DNA of 47,854 bases from Lachnospiraceae bacterium AD3010. GTDB lineage: Bacteria; Bacillota; Clostridia; Lachnospirales; Lachnospiraceae. The notes under the pieces were generated by a model. The model searched no databases and was not told the DNA's origin. It saw only the letters and a list, made by a program, of their open reading frames with translations. Both the position numbers and the translations under genes were made by a program. Each line of letters opens with the position of its first letter. The first letter of the stretch is position 1. Shown here piece after piece: positions 1 to 8,468 of the stretch. The stretch covers positions 1 to 47,854 of the forward strand of contig JHWU01000025.1 of the NCBI GenBank assembly GCA_000622025.1, given 5' to 3'.

Positions 1-1833
1 AGGAAACGTCTTCTGCAGGTTATGATCATATCCCTCATAGATCTGTTTATAGCCTATGAGATAAATAAGATTTCATACGTATACCGCCATTTCAGCGGAA
101 GCAGCATCATACGGATAATTAAGACCTTAAATCATCTTAATCTTGCTGTGAACAGAATGATCCCCAGCCTCCATCCTATTGATATCGCTGCAGGTATCGT
201 CGGGGCGGTGATCATAAAAATGATCATCAAATACCGGAGAGAGAACGCAAAGAAATACCGGAAGGGCAGGGAATACGGATCAGCCCGGTGGGGGAATGAA
301 AATGACATAAAGCCCTTCAAGGATCCAATATTTGAAAACAACCTTATCCTCACCCAGACCGAGTGGCTTACCATGAGAGGAATCGTAAAGAATCCGGCAT
401 TCTCCCGGAATAAGAACGTAATGGTGGTCGGCGGTTCAGGCTCCGGAAAGACAAGATTTTTTGCAAAACCCAACATAATGCAGATGAATTCAAGCTATGT
501 TGTCACGGATCCGAAAGGCCAGATCCTTATTGAAACAGGGAAGATGCTGGAAAAGGGATGTCTTCAGAAGGATGAAAAAGGGAGGGTGGAAATCGGGAAG
601 GACGGGAAACCAATACACATCCCATACAGGATAAAGGTCTTTAATACCGTGGATTTCAAGGCATCCATGCACTATAACCCCTTCCGATATATCCACAGCG
701 AAAAGGACATCCTAAAGCTTGTAAATTCGCTTATGGAAAACACGAAAGGTGACGGGGGATCATCCGGAGATCAGTTCTGGGAAAAAGCGGAAAGGCTTCT
801 CTACACCGCATATATCGGTTATATCTGGTATGAAGGGCCGCCGGAAGAGCAGAACTTCAATACCCTGATCCAGATGATAGACTACAGTGAAACCAGAGAA
901 GAGGAGGGATATGAAAATGTAATAGACGGTATGTTCAAAGAGCTTGAAGAGTATGACGAGAACCACTTCGCAGTAAGGCAGTACAGGAAGTACAAGCTCG
1001 CTGCCGGAAAAACTGCGAAATCAATACTTGTAAGCTGCGGGGCGAGACTGTCGCCCTTCGACATAAAAGAGTTAAGAGAAATCACATCATATGATGAAAT
1101 GGATCTTCACAGACTGGGAGATGAAAGAACGGCGCTGTTTGTTATCGTATCAGATACAGACAGCTCTTTTAATTTCCTCGCTGCAATCCTCTATTCACAG
1201 CTCTTCAACCTTTTATGCGAGAAAGCGGACAGTTCCAGGGGCGGAAGGCTCCCGGTACATGTCCGCTGTATTCTTGACGAATTTCCGAATATCGGAAAGA
1301 TCCCGCAGTTTGAAAAACTGATCGCCACCATAAGATCGAGGAATATATCGGCATCTATAATCCTCCAGGCAAAGTCGCAGCTTAAGGCACTGTATAAAGA
1401 CCAGGCCGACACCATAGAGGGAAACTGCGACTCTGTTTTATTTCTTGGCGGCAAGGAAAAAACCACTCTTAAGGAGCTGGAAGAAACCTTAGGGAAGGAG
1501 ACTATCGACTTATTCAACACATCAGACACAAGGGGCAACAGCCCCTCAACCGGCGTAACTTACCAGAAGACAGGGAAGCAGCTCATGAGCAGAGATGAAA
1601 TAGCTGTCATGGACGGAGGTAAATGCATACTGCAGCTTAGAGGCGTGAGACCTTTTCTCTCAGATAAGTATGACATAACGAAGCATAAGCAGTATAAGCA
1701 CCTTTCTGACAGCAACATAAAGAACGCTTTTGACATCGGAAAGTATCTGAAAAATCGCTTGAGAGCGAAAGTGAAACCGGATGACGAAGTGGACGATTCA
1801 TTTGATGCCGGGATAGTCGAAGGGATAACTTAA
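1..1833 (+). CDS. VirD4/TraG-type conjugal coupling ATPase, 5' end outside window
   Basis: This is the coupling protein that brings the relaxase-DNA complex to the type IV secretion channel at the inner membrane. Counting from the first ATG (22), Walker A is GGSGSGKT at residues 137-144 and Walker B is CILDEF at 416-421. VTDPKGQ follows Walker A, as in VirD4 proteins of clostridial Tn1549-like elements. The N-terminus has two hydrophobic stretches (about residues 1-12 and 55-68). The reading frame stays open to base 1 and the ATG at 22 has no ribosome site at the right distance, so translation probably starts a few codons upstream of the window. The predicted length of just over 600 residues is normal for the family. 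The gene ends 186 bases before the Maff2 gene, with a terminator-like structure between them. Confidence in the family is very high. Confidence 0.95.
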   Translation, partial: RKRLLQVMIISLIDLFIAYEINKISYVYRHFSGSSIIRIIKTLNHLNLAVNRMIPSLHPIDIAAGIVGAVIIKMIIKYRRENAKKYRKGREYGSARWGNENDIKPFKDPIFENNLILTQTEWLTMRGIVKNPAFSRNKNVMVVGGSGSGKTRFFAKPNIMQMNSSYVVTDPKGQILIETGKMLEKGCLQKDEKGRVEIGKDGKPIHIPYRIKVFNTVDFKASMHYNPFRYIHSEKDILKLVNSLMENTKGDGGSSGDQFWEKAERLLYTAYIGYIWYEGPPEEQNFNTLIQMIDYSETREEEGYENVIDGMFKELEEYDENHFAVRQYRKYKLAAGKTAKSILVSCGARLSPFDIKELREITSYDEMDLHRLGDERTALFVIVSDTDSSFNFLAAILYSQLFNLLCEKADSSRGGRLPVHVRCILDEFPNIGKIPQFEKLIATIRSRNISASIILQAKSQLKALYKDQADTIEGNCDSVLFLGGKEKTTLKELEETLGKETIDLFNTSDTRGNSPSTGVTYQKTGKQLMSRDEIAVMDGGKCILQLRGVRPFLSDKYDITKHKQYKHLSDSNIKNAFDIGKYLKNRLRAKVKPDDEVDDSFDAGIVEGIT

Positions 1834-1877
1834 GATGACTAAATAATAGAAAAACTGAATATCAAAATATTTAAGCA

Positions 1878-1973
1878 CGGACTCCTGAAAGAACAGCATA
1901 TCAGAAAGGAGAATCCAAAGACCGGTGAAAGAGGCACAGGGAAACACTGTGTCTCTTTTCTTTTGGGAGTCCG
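1878..1973 (+). terminator. Structured leader with terminator-like hairpin between VirD4 and Maff2 genes
   Basis: The inner stem is GAGGCACAG (1931-1939) with CTGTGTCTC (1947-1955), one G-T pair and a 7-base loop, followed directly by TTTTCTTTT (1956-1964). That is the form of an intrinsic terminator. An outer pair of arms, CGGACTCC (1878-1885) and GGAGTCCG (1966-1973), is perfectly complementary and encloses the inner hairpin, so the whole stretch could fold as one long structure. It could end VirD4 transcription, act as an attenuator for the downstream transfer operon, or protect a processed end. There is no coding capacity of note here. That the structure forms is seen in the sequence; its role is inferred. 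Confidence 0.6.
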
Positions 1974-2019
1974 AAAAAAACTTGTAAACAGAAATACCGG
2001 TTTTTGGGTTTTTAAAATT

Positions 2020-2235
2020 ATGGCATTCTTTCAGGCAGCGATAGGCGTATTGAAAAACGTGACTCTGGCAATCGGAGGCGGAATCACGGCATGGGGAGCA
2101 ATAAACCTTCTGGAGGGCTACGGTAACGATAACCCCGGAGCCAAGTCACAGGGCGTTAAGCAAATGATGGCCGGTGGAGGTGTGATCCTCATATCACTTC
2201 AGTTAATACCGCTCCTTGCAAATCTCTTCTCATAA
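2020..2235 (+). CDS. Maff2 family small membrane protein
   Basis: A 71-residue membrane protein of the Maff2 family, found next to VirD4 in clostridial conjugative elements. It starts MAFFQAAIGVLKN and contains the signature NLLEGYGNDNPGAKSQG followed by a second hydrophobic segment. The two membrane segments are about residues 15-31 and 49-70. By position and size it is often compared with the VirB2/TrbC pilin-like component, but its exact role is not established. I chose the ATG at 2020 because it gives the normal family N-terminus. An in-frame TTG at 1963 lies within the U tract of the upstream terminator-like hairpin and is unlikely. No strong ribosome site precedes the ATG. The stop lies 10 bases before the next start. 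Confidence 0.85.
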   Translation: MAFFQAAIGVLKNVTLAIGGGITAWGAINLLEGYGNDNPGAKSQGVKQMMAGGGVILISLQLIPLLANLFS

Positions 2236-2245
2236 GGAGAGGAAC

Positions 2246-3118
2246 ATGGGAGCGATCATAGACAGGATTACGGAGTTTATAAAGGAGATGCTGCAGGGCT
2301 GGGTGCTGTCCAACCTTGAAAACATGTTCACGGACGTGAATACGAAGGTTGGCAGTATCGCAGCTGAGGTATCAAAGACCCCGGCTGACTGGAACGCAGG
2401 GATATTCAGTATGGTAAGGAACCTTTCAGATACCGTTGTGGTTCCGATAGCAGGGATGGTGATAACCTTTGTTCTCTGTTACGAGCTAATAAACATGGTG
2501 ATGGAAAAGAACAACATGCATGACATAGGGAGCGCACAGATCTTCCAGTATCTTTTCAAAGCCTGTATAGCAGTACTGCTCGTAAGCCATACATCGGATT
2601 TTGTCCTGGGGATCTTTGATGTCGGGAGTCATCTCGTGCGGAGCGCAGGAAGTGTAATAAGCGCAGACACCAGCATAAATGTTGAATCCACTTTAAAGAC
2701 CATGTTCAATAACCAGCTCTCCACCATGGAGATCGGGGAGCTGATAGGTCTCGGAATGGAAACAATGGTGGTGGGCTTCGCAATGAAGATAATGAGCGTC
2801 CTTATAACCGTGATCCTGTACGGAAGAATGGTGGAGGTGTACTGCTGCATCTCCATCGCACCGATACCCTTTGCAACCCTGGCTAACAGGGAATGGGGAG
2901 CAGTCGGATCAAACTACATAAAGGGAATAGCTGCCCTGGCGATCCAGGGGTTTTTCATAATGATATGTGTCGGGATATATGCCGTGCTGGTCTCCGGGAT
3001 CAGCGTAGCATCAAACCTTCACAGCGCTCTGTGGTCAGTAATGGCGTACACGGTAATATTGTGCTTCAGCCTCTTTAAGACCGGAACCCTTGCAAAGTCA
3101 ATAATGGCAGCGCATTAA
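2246..3118 (+). CDS. VirB6/TrbL-like polytopic membrane protein (CD1112 family)
   Basis: A 290-residue integral membrane subunit of the conjugation channel. The first 60 residues form a soluble or amphipathic region. About five or six hydrophobic segments follow, near residues 70-90, 110-135, 175-200, 205-225, 235-260 and 265-285. The pattern and the neighbours match VirB6/TrbL-like proteins of Gram-positive elements, which form the inner part of the translocation pore. The ATG at 2246 follows AAGGAGAGG with good spacing and is preferred over an in-frame TTG at 2216. The gene is sandwiched between Maff2 and PrgI, as usual. Function is assigned from family and context, as no catalytic residues are expected. 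Confidence 0.85.
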   Translation: MGAIIDRITEFIKEMLQGWVLSNLENMFTDVNTKVGSIAAEVSKTPADWNAGIFSMVRNLSDTVVVPIAGMVITFVLCYELINMVMEKNNMHDIGSAQIFQYLFKACIAVLLVSHTSDFVLGIFDVGSHLVRSAGSVISADTSINVESTLKTMFNNQLSTMEIGELIGLGMETMVVGFAMKIMSVLITVILYGRMVEVYCCISIAPIPFATLANREWGAVGSNYIKGIAALAIQGFFIMICVGIYAVLVSGISVASNLHSALWSVMAYTVILCFSLFKTGTLAKSIMAAH

Positions 3119-3133
3119 AGAAAGGACAGACTA

Positions 3134-3511
3134 ATGGCAATAGGAGTAGACGTGCCGAAAAACCTTTCGGGAATAAAAACAAAGGTGGCACTTAATCTTA
3201 CGAAAAGGCAGCTCATATGCTTCGGTATCGCTGCCGTAACGGGGATCCCGTTATATCTCGGGACAAGGAATGTCCTCGGAAAAGATATCTCGGCTATCCT
3301 CATGATAGCGGTAATGACACCGCTCTTTCTTCTCGCCATGTACGAAAGGGACGGGAAACCAGCAGAGAAGATACTTTCCCAGATGATAAGGCAGAGGTTC
3401 TTAACGCCGGGGATCCGGAGATATAAATCAGAGAACCTTTTCAGGAATCTGGAAGAGAAGGAAAAAATGGAGAAGGAGGTTAAAAGGCTTGAAGAAAAGA
3501 AGAAAACTTAA
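3134..3511 (+). CDS. PrgI family protein (VirB3-like)
   Basis: A 125-residue protein with a conserved N-terminus (IGVDVPKNLSGIKTKVALNL), two closely spaced membrane segments at about residues 31-47 and 53-73, and a charged, basic and acidic C-terminal tail of about 50 residues. PrgI proteins occupy the VirB3 position beside VirB4 and probably anchor that ATPase to the membrane. The gene starts 15 bases after the VirB6-like gene and overlaps the start of the VirB4 gene by 23 bases, which points to translational coupling. The tail is rich in Lys and Glu and may be coiled. Confidence 0.88.
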   Translation: MAIGVDVPKNLSGIKTKVALNLTKRQLICFGIAAVTGIPLYLGTRNVLGKDISAILMIAVMTPLFLLAMYERDGKPAEKILSQMIRQRFLTPGIRRYKSENLFRNLEEKEKMEKEVKRLEEKKKT

Positions 3512-6062
3512 TAATACAGGGAGAAAGCCGGGGAAGAAAGCGGAAGACAGAAACCCCGGCTTTTCTATTTTCCGATCACTTACGGGGCTGACACTTGCAG
3601 AGTGGATAAAGCTCGGGAGACTGAAGAAATTCCTGTCGGGAAATAGTACCGGAGGAACCCCCGACACAGCACAGAAAACCATCACATTTAAGAAGATGTA
3701 CCGTGACGGGATCTGTAAGGTGAGTAATGGCTATTACACCAAGATGATCCGCTTTGATGACCTTAATTACGTACTGCAGGATGAAGAACAGCAGGAGGAG
3801 ATACTTGGGATCTATTCGCAGTTCATAAACTATTTCGAGCCCGGGATCCGATTCCAGATCTTCCTTTTTAACAGGCAGGTGGGAGAAGAAACTCTGATAA
3901 ACAGGTTCCGGATTCCCATGCGGGGTGACGGTCATGACGAAATAAGGCGTGAATACTCTGAAATAGAAAAGCGCCTATGCGCAAAAGGAAATAACGGGGT
4001 GGTAAAGGGTAAGTACGTGGTCTTCGGAGTAGAAGCAAAGGATGTGAGAGATGCGAGGATAAAGCTGAACATCATAGAAAGGGATGTGATCCAGAATCTC
4101 GGGGAAGTTGGAACTTATGCAGAAGGAATAGACGGGAAAGAGAGATTAAGGCTTATGCACGAATTCTTCCATCAGGACAGCATGGAGCCATTTAATTTTT
4201 CCTTCAGCGAAATGGCAGAGTCCGGCAAATCCGTAAAGGACTATATCGCACCATCAGCCTTTGATTTCCGTTTTCCCTCAAGACTTAAATGCGGGACGAT
4301 GTTCGGGAGTGTTCATTACCTCGATATCATTGCCCCGAAGATGAATGACGAGCTCTTAAAAAAGCTTCTGGACATAGATTCCAATATCACGGTCTCAATG
4401 CATATGCAGACCATGGATCCCGTGAAAGCGGTAAAGATGCTGAAAGCCACCCTTTCAAATATCCAGAAGATGAAGATTGAGGAGCAGAAAAAAGCTGTGA
4501 GATCCGGCTATGACATGGACATCATTCCAACAGACATCGTGACATATGAAAAAGAAACGATGGAGCTCTTAAATGACCTGAATAACAGTAACCAGAAGAT
4601 CGTAAAAATGACCTTCCTTATAGGCTGCTTCGGGAAAGCGAAAAAGGAAATGGAAACCCTGACACAGAGGGTGTCCGGGATAATCCAGCAGGCAAACTGT
4701 AACCTGCACTGCCTCCAGTACCAGCAGGAAGAAGGGATAAACGCCCTTGCTCCGATCGGCGTAAACAGGACAGGAATAGAGAGGGTTCTTACTACAAAGA
4801 GCAGCGCAATCCTTATCCCCTTTAATACCCAGGAATTATTCATGGAGGGTCAGGCGCTATACTACGGGCTCAATGCCTTAAGCAACAACATGATCCTTGC
4901 GGACAGGAAAAGTTTAAGAACCCCGAACGGGGTTATCCTCGGGACTCCCGGAAGCGGAAAGTCATTCTCTGCAAAGAGGGAAATCCTTGGGACATACATA
5001 GCAACAGGAGACGATATCATCATCTGTGATCCGGAGGGCGAGTATTATCCCGTTGTTGAAGCCCTGGGAGGACAGGTGGTAAGGCTTGCAACCAATTCCA
5101 CGGACTACCTTAATCCCATGGATATCCAGCTATCCCACAGGAACGACAGGGAAGCACTGAGACTGAAGGCTGATTTCATAATCACCCTCTGCGATATGAT
5201 CGCCGGAGATGGGAAAGGTCTCAATAATGACGAGAAGGGAATAATAGACCGCTGTATCGAAAAGATATACACGGAATACTTTAGATATCCCACACCCGAC
5301 AGGATGCCGGTTCTAGAAGATCTCTATAACGCACTTATAAAGTACGAGCCGGAAGATATAGAGGATCCGGAGCTTGCAATGGATGCAAAGGCGAAAGCCA
5401 CAAGGATAGCCCAGAGCCTTGTACTCTATGTCCACGGGAGCCAGAACTACTTTAACCATCATACAAACGTGGACTCTGGGAACAGGATCATATGCTTTGA
5501 CATAAGGGATCTTGGCACACAGTTAAAGGAACTGGGAATGCTTATAGTCCAGGATGCAGTCTGGAACCGCGTTTCACGGAACAGGGAGAGACGTGTCGCC
5601 ACCAGATACTATTGTGATGAAATACATTTGATACTGAGGGATAAGCAGACAGCGCAGTATTCCGTGGAGATGTGGAAGCGTTTCAGGAAATGGGGAGGAA
5701 TCCCCACGGGGATTACCCAGAACGTGCAGGACTTTCTTTTATCCCCGCAGATTGAGGGGATCCTCGGAAATTCCGATTTTGTGTATTTATTGAACCAGAA
5801 CGCAAAGGATCAGGAGATACTGGCAGACAAGCTGGGGCTTTCCGAAAAGCAGCTTAAGTTCGTGACAAATGCAGAACCCGGCTGCGGCCTCATACGTTTC
5901 AATAACGTGACCATCCCCTTCGTTGATAAATATCCGTCGGACACCCTTACCTACCGTATCATGGACACAAAACCCCGGAATGATACAGAAGTGGGGATTG
6001 ATGGTGGAAATGAACCGGAAAATGCAGGCAAAAGGATCATAAAACTGTCAGAAAAGATATGA
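3489..6062 (+). CDS. VirB4-type conjugation ATPase
   Basis: The main energising ATPase of the type IV secretion system, acting at the cytoplasmic face of the channel. It has 857 residues, close to the usual size of 800-860. The N-terminal half is the VirB4 scaffold domain. Walker A is GTPGSGKS at residues 485-492, ICDPEGEYY follows, and Walker B is YYCDEIH around 707-713. Near the C-terminus, GITQNVQDFL and the segment around it match the family. The start is a TTG at 3489, preceded by AAGGAGGT at good spacing inside the end of the PrgI gene. No ATG lies within the next 60 codons, so the TTG is well supported. The gene is followed 13 bases later by the hydrolase gene. Confidence 0.95.
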   Translation: MKKRRKLNNTGRKPGKKAEDRNPGFSIFRSLTGLTLAEWIKLGRLKKFLSGNSTGGTPDTAQKTITFKKMYRDGICKVSNGYYTKMIRFDDLNYVLQDEEQQEEILGIYSQFINYFEPGIRFQIFLFNRQVGEETLINRFRIPMRGDGHDEIRREYSEIEKRLCAKGNNGVVKGKYVVFGVEAKDVRDARIKLNIIERDVIQNLGEVGTYAEGIDGKERLRLMHEFFHQDSMEPFNFSFSEMAESGKSVKDYIAPSAFDFRFPSRLKCGTMFGSVHYLDIIAPKMNDELLKKLLDIDSNITVSMHMQTMDPVKAVKMLKATLSNIQKMKIEEQKKAVRSGYDMDIIPTDIVTYEKETMELLNDLNNSNQKIVKMTFLIGCFGKAKKEMETLTQRVSGIIQQANCNLHCLQYQQEEGINALAPIGVNRTGIERVLTTKSSAILIPFNTQELFMEGQALYYGLNALSNNMILADRKSLRTPNGVILGTPGSGKSFSAKREILGTYIATGDDIIICDPEGEYYPVVEALGGQVVRLATNSTDYLNPMDIQLSHRNDREALRLKADFIITLCDMIAGDGKGLNNDEKGIIDRCIEKIYTEYFRYPTPDRMPVLEDLYNALIKYEPEDIEDPELAMDAKAKATRIAQSLVLYVHGSQNYFNHHTNVDSGNRIICFDIRDLGTQLKELGMLIVQDAVWNRVSRNRERRVATRYYCDEIHLILRDKQTAQYSVEMWKRFRKWGGIPTGITQNVQDFLLSPQIEGILGNSDFVYLLNQNAKDQEILADKLGLSEKQLKFVTNAEPGCGLIRFNNVTIPFVDKYPSDTLTYRIMDTKPRNDTEVGIDGGNEPENAGKRIIKLSEKI

Positions 6063-6075
6063 AAGTGGGGAGAAC

Positions 6076-8181
6076 ATGACAAAAGAGAAGAAAAAGAAGC
6101 TGATAAAGATAATAGCAGCGCAGAGGGCGTCGCCCGACAAAAAGAAAAAGACCGGCAAGGAAAAACAGAGAGAATTTTACCGGAAAGAGACAAAGCGAAA
6201 ACCTGTGGAAATACGTAAACCGGGAATAAAGATCCCCGTATATGGGGCAAAAACTATAGCAGCTGCAGGAGTCGAATTCATGCACGCTGTAAACGGCGAA
6301 GAGGATGACAACAGCGCCACAGAAGCAGCCGGAGCCGGGCTAAGAAGCGGCAGCAGGATACAGGACTTTGTGGCAGGAAGGGTAAGCCGTAAAAAGAAAG
6401 GCGCCGGAAAAGAGGGCAGAAACAAAGCCGGGAACAAAACCGGAGAGAAATCCGGGAAGGATGAAAGAAACAAAGAGGAAAAGAAGGATACTGCCAGCCG
6501 TGATTTCCGAAAAGAAAACTTCAGCAGGAATAAGAAAAACCCGGATGAAAAGGAGTTAAGAAAGGGATTCCAGAAGAAGCGGAATAAACGGTTCTATGCA
6601 AAAGAATTCAGAAAGAACAGGGAAAGGGCAGAAAAGGCAGGAGAGATAGTACGGGAAACAGCGGCAAAGACCGTGGCTGCAACGAAGAGGCTCGCAGAAC
6701 TTGCAGCAAGTCACACTCATGTGCTGATAGCAGGCGGGGTTATAGGGATCATCTTCCTTGTGATCATGACGGGGATCACATCCTGCGCAGCCATGTTCGG
6801 TGGCGGGATCACGGAAGTGATGGCAGGTTCCTACCAGACTCTTCCAAAGGAGATAGATAAGGCCGATGAATCCATGACATTAAAGGAAATGGAGCTGCAG
6901 GAAAAGATTGACAGGATAGAAACAGATTATCCCGGATACGACGAGTACAGCTATAACCTCGCAGCCATAGGTCATGATCCCTTCACCCTCATAAACTACT
7001 TGTCTGCAAAGTACGTGGAATTCACGGCGGCAGACGTGGAAGCTGAAATAGAGAGGCTCTTTAATGAAATGTACGACCTCGATATAAGTGAAAGGGAAGA
7101 GACCAGAACAAGAACCGTCACAAAGACGAGGACTATCACGAAGACCCGGACAGTTACTGATCCGGATACCGGCGAAGAGATTGAAGAAGAGTATGAGGAA
7201 GAAGAGGAATACGAGGAAGAGGAGGAGTACACGGTATCTATCCTTGAAGTCACCCTTACAGTAACGCCTCTTGAAACCGTCATAGCAGGAGACCTTACCG
7301 GGGAAACCGGAGAGCTTTATGAACTGTATCGGACAACAAAGGGGGCGAGACAGGAGTATTACACTCCCCTGGATCTTGACTGGCAAAGCTACATCAAAAG
7401 CTATTACGGATACCGGAAGCATCCGATGACCGGGGAAAGACAGTTCCAAAGGGGATTGGATATAGCAGTTCCCGAAGGAACAAATGTTTATGCTTCCCAG
7501 AGCGGAACCGTTGTCACAGCGGACTATGACGAGGACTATGGCATATACATAGTCATAAAGGACAGCGGAGGGTATGAGACAAAATACGCCCATCTGGAAA
7601 GCAGCAACGTAAGCACAGGGCAGACAGTCCGGCACGGTCAGCTTATCGGAAAGACCGGAAGCACGGGAAGCATAACAGGAAGCCATCTTCATATTGAGTG
7701 TCTGTATAACGGGGAGTACTTTAACCCGTTATTTTATTTTGAAAACGGGGAAGGAAGCCTCTACGATTCCGACGCTCCGGAAGCTCCGGCAGACGGCGAT
7801 GTGAGGGCACTGCTTAATGAGGCGGATAAGTATATCGGATACCCCTATGTCTGGGGCGGCAGTAATCCCTCTACCAGCTTTGACTGCTCAGGTTATGTAT
7901 GTTGGGTACTCACCAATTCAGGCTTTGCAGATATGCCGAGAACCACAGCCCAGGGAATCTATAACAGATGCACTCCCATAAGCGCAGAAGAAGCAGAACC
8001 AGGCGACATCATCTTTTTCACGGGAACCTACAAATCCGGAAACCCGGTTTCCCATGTGGGGATATATTGCGGGAACGGGATCATGGCACATGCAGGCGAC
8101 CCGATCAAATACAGCAATATCAACACAACATACTGGCAGTCCCATTTCTATGGATTTGGCAGGGTTAAAAGAAACCCGTAG
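6076..8181 (+). CDS. CD1107 family mobile element protein: M23-like plus NlpC/P60 cell-wall hydrolase
   Basis: A 701-residue membrane-anchored peptidoglycan hydrolase that would open the cell wall for the conjugation channel. Order: a basic, low-complexity cytoplasmic segment (1-210), one membrane helix (about 216-241), a spacer with TKTRT repeats and a Glu/Tyr-rich run (about 338-390), an M23-like domain (about 430-555) and an NlpC/P60 domain (about 576-701). The NlpC/P60 catalytic residues look intact: C604 in FDCSGYV, H660 in SHVGIY and H672 in MAHAGD. The M23-like domain keeps D462 and HLH at 537-539, but the first zinc ligand, normally His in an HxGxD motif, is Gln458 (FQRGLD). That domain may therefore be inactive. 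The gene lies between VirB4 and DUF4315, as in other elements of this type. Confidence 0.9.
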   Translation: MTKEKKKKLIKIIAAQRASPDKKKKTGKEKQREFYRKETKRKPVEIRKPGIKIPVYGAKTIAAAGVEFMHAVNGEEDDNSATEAAGAGLRSGSRIQDFVAGRVSRKKKGAGKEGRNKAGNKTGEKSGKDERNKEEKKDTASRDFRKENFSRNKKNPDEKELRKGFQKKRNKRFYAKEFRKNRERAEKAGEIVRETAAKTVAATKRLAELAASHTHVLIAGGVIGIIFLVIMTGITSCAAMFGGGITEVMAGSYQTLPKEIDKADESMTLKEMELQEKIDRIETDYPGYDEYSYNLAAIGHDPFTLINYLSAKYVEFTAADVEAEIERLFNEMYDLDISEREETRTRTVTKTRTITKTRTVTDPDTGEEIEEEYEEEEEYEEEEEYTVSILEVTLTVTPLETVIAGDLTGETGELYELYRTTKGARQEYYTPLDLDWQSYIKSYYGYRKHPMTGERQFQRGLDIAVPEGTNVYASQSGTVVTADYDEDYGIYIVIKDSGGYETKYAHLESSNVSTGQTVRHGQLIGKTGSTGSITGSHLHIECLYNGEYFNPLFYFENGEGSLYDSDAPEAPADGDVRALLNEADKYIGYPYVWGGSNPSTSFDCSGYVCWVLTNSGFADMPRTTAQGIYNRCTPISAEEAEPGDIIFFTGTYKSGNPVSHVGIYCGNGIMAHAGDPIKYSNINTTYWQSHFYGFGRVKRNP

Positions 8182-8210
8182 GAACAGGACATAAAAAGAA
8201 AGGCGGAAAA

Positions 8211-8468
8211 ATGAAGAATAAAGAAGTAATACGTAAAAAGCTTGAAAGGATCCGTAAGAAGATCGCGGAAATGAAAGCAACTGAAAAGGAGGCGGAAGAT
8301 GAGTTCAGGGCAGCCGAGGATGCAGAGAAGCTGGACATCATCCATAAAACCGGAATGACACCTGAGCAGCTTATCTTCTATAACGGCTTAAAAAGGGAAG
8401 AAATAGAAATGATACTGGAAAGGAGAAAGGAAAGGGTAAATGTACAGAAAGATAACAGGGATGAGTAA
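8211..8468 (+). CDS. DUF4315 family protein
   Basis: An 85-residue, highly charged protein. The first 45 residues are a probable coiled coil (IRKKLERIRKKIAEMKATEKEA is its core, residues 6-27). They are followed by MTPEQLIFYNGLKREEIEMIL, the conserved DUF4315 tail. It is a constant neighbour of the NlpC/P60 gene and DUF4366 in clostridial conjugative elements. Its biochemical role is unknown; a small adaptor or regulator of the secretion machine is possible. It overlaps the next gene by 29 bases, which suggests coupled translation. Confidence 0.85.
   Translation: MKNKEVIRKKLERIRKKIAEMKATEKEAEDEFRAAEDAEKLDIIHKTGMTPEQLIFYNGLKREEIEMILERRKERVNVQKDNRDE

Noticed and set aside
4919-4934. Palindrome AACCCCGAACGGGGTT
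   Set aside because: It is inside the VirB4 coding sequence just before Walker A, with a 2-base loop, and fits normal codon use. There is no sign of a regulatory role.
6880-7692. Long open frame on the - strand (270 codons)
   Set aside because: It is antisense to the repeat-rich part of the cell-wall hydrolase. The product is low-complexity and unlike any family.
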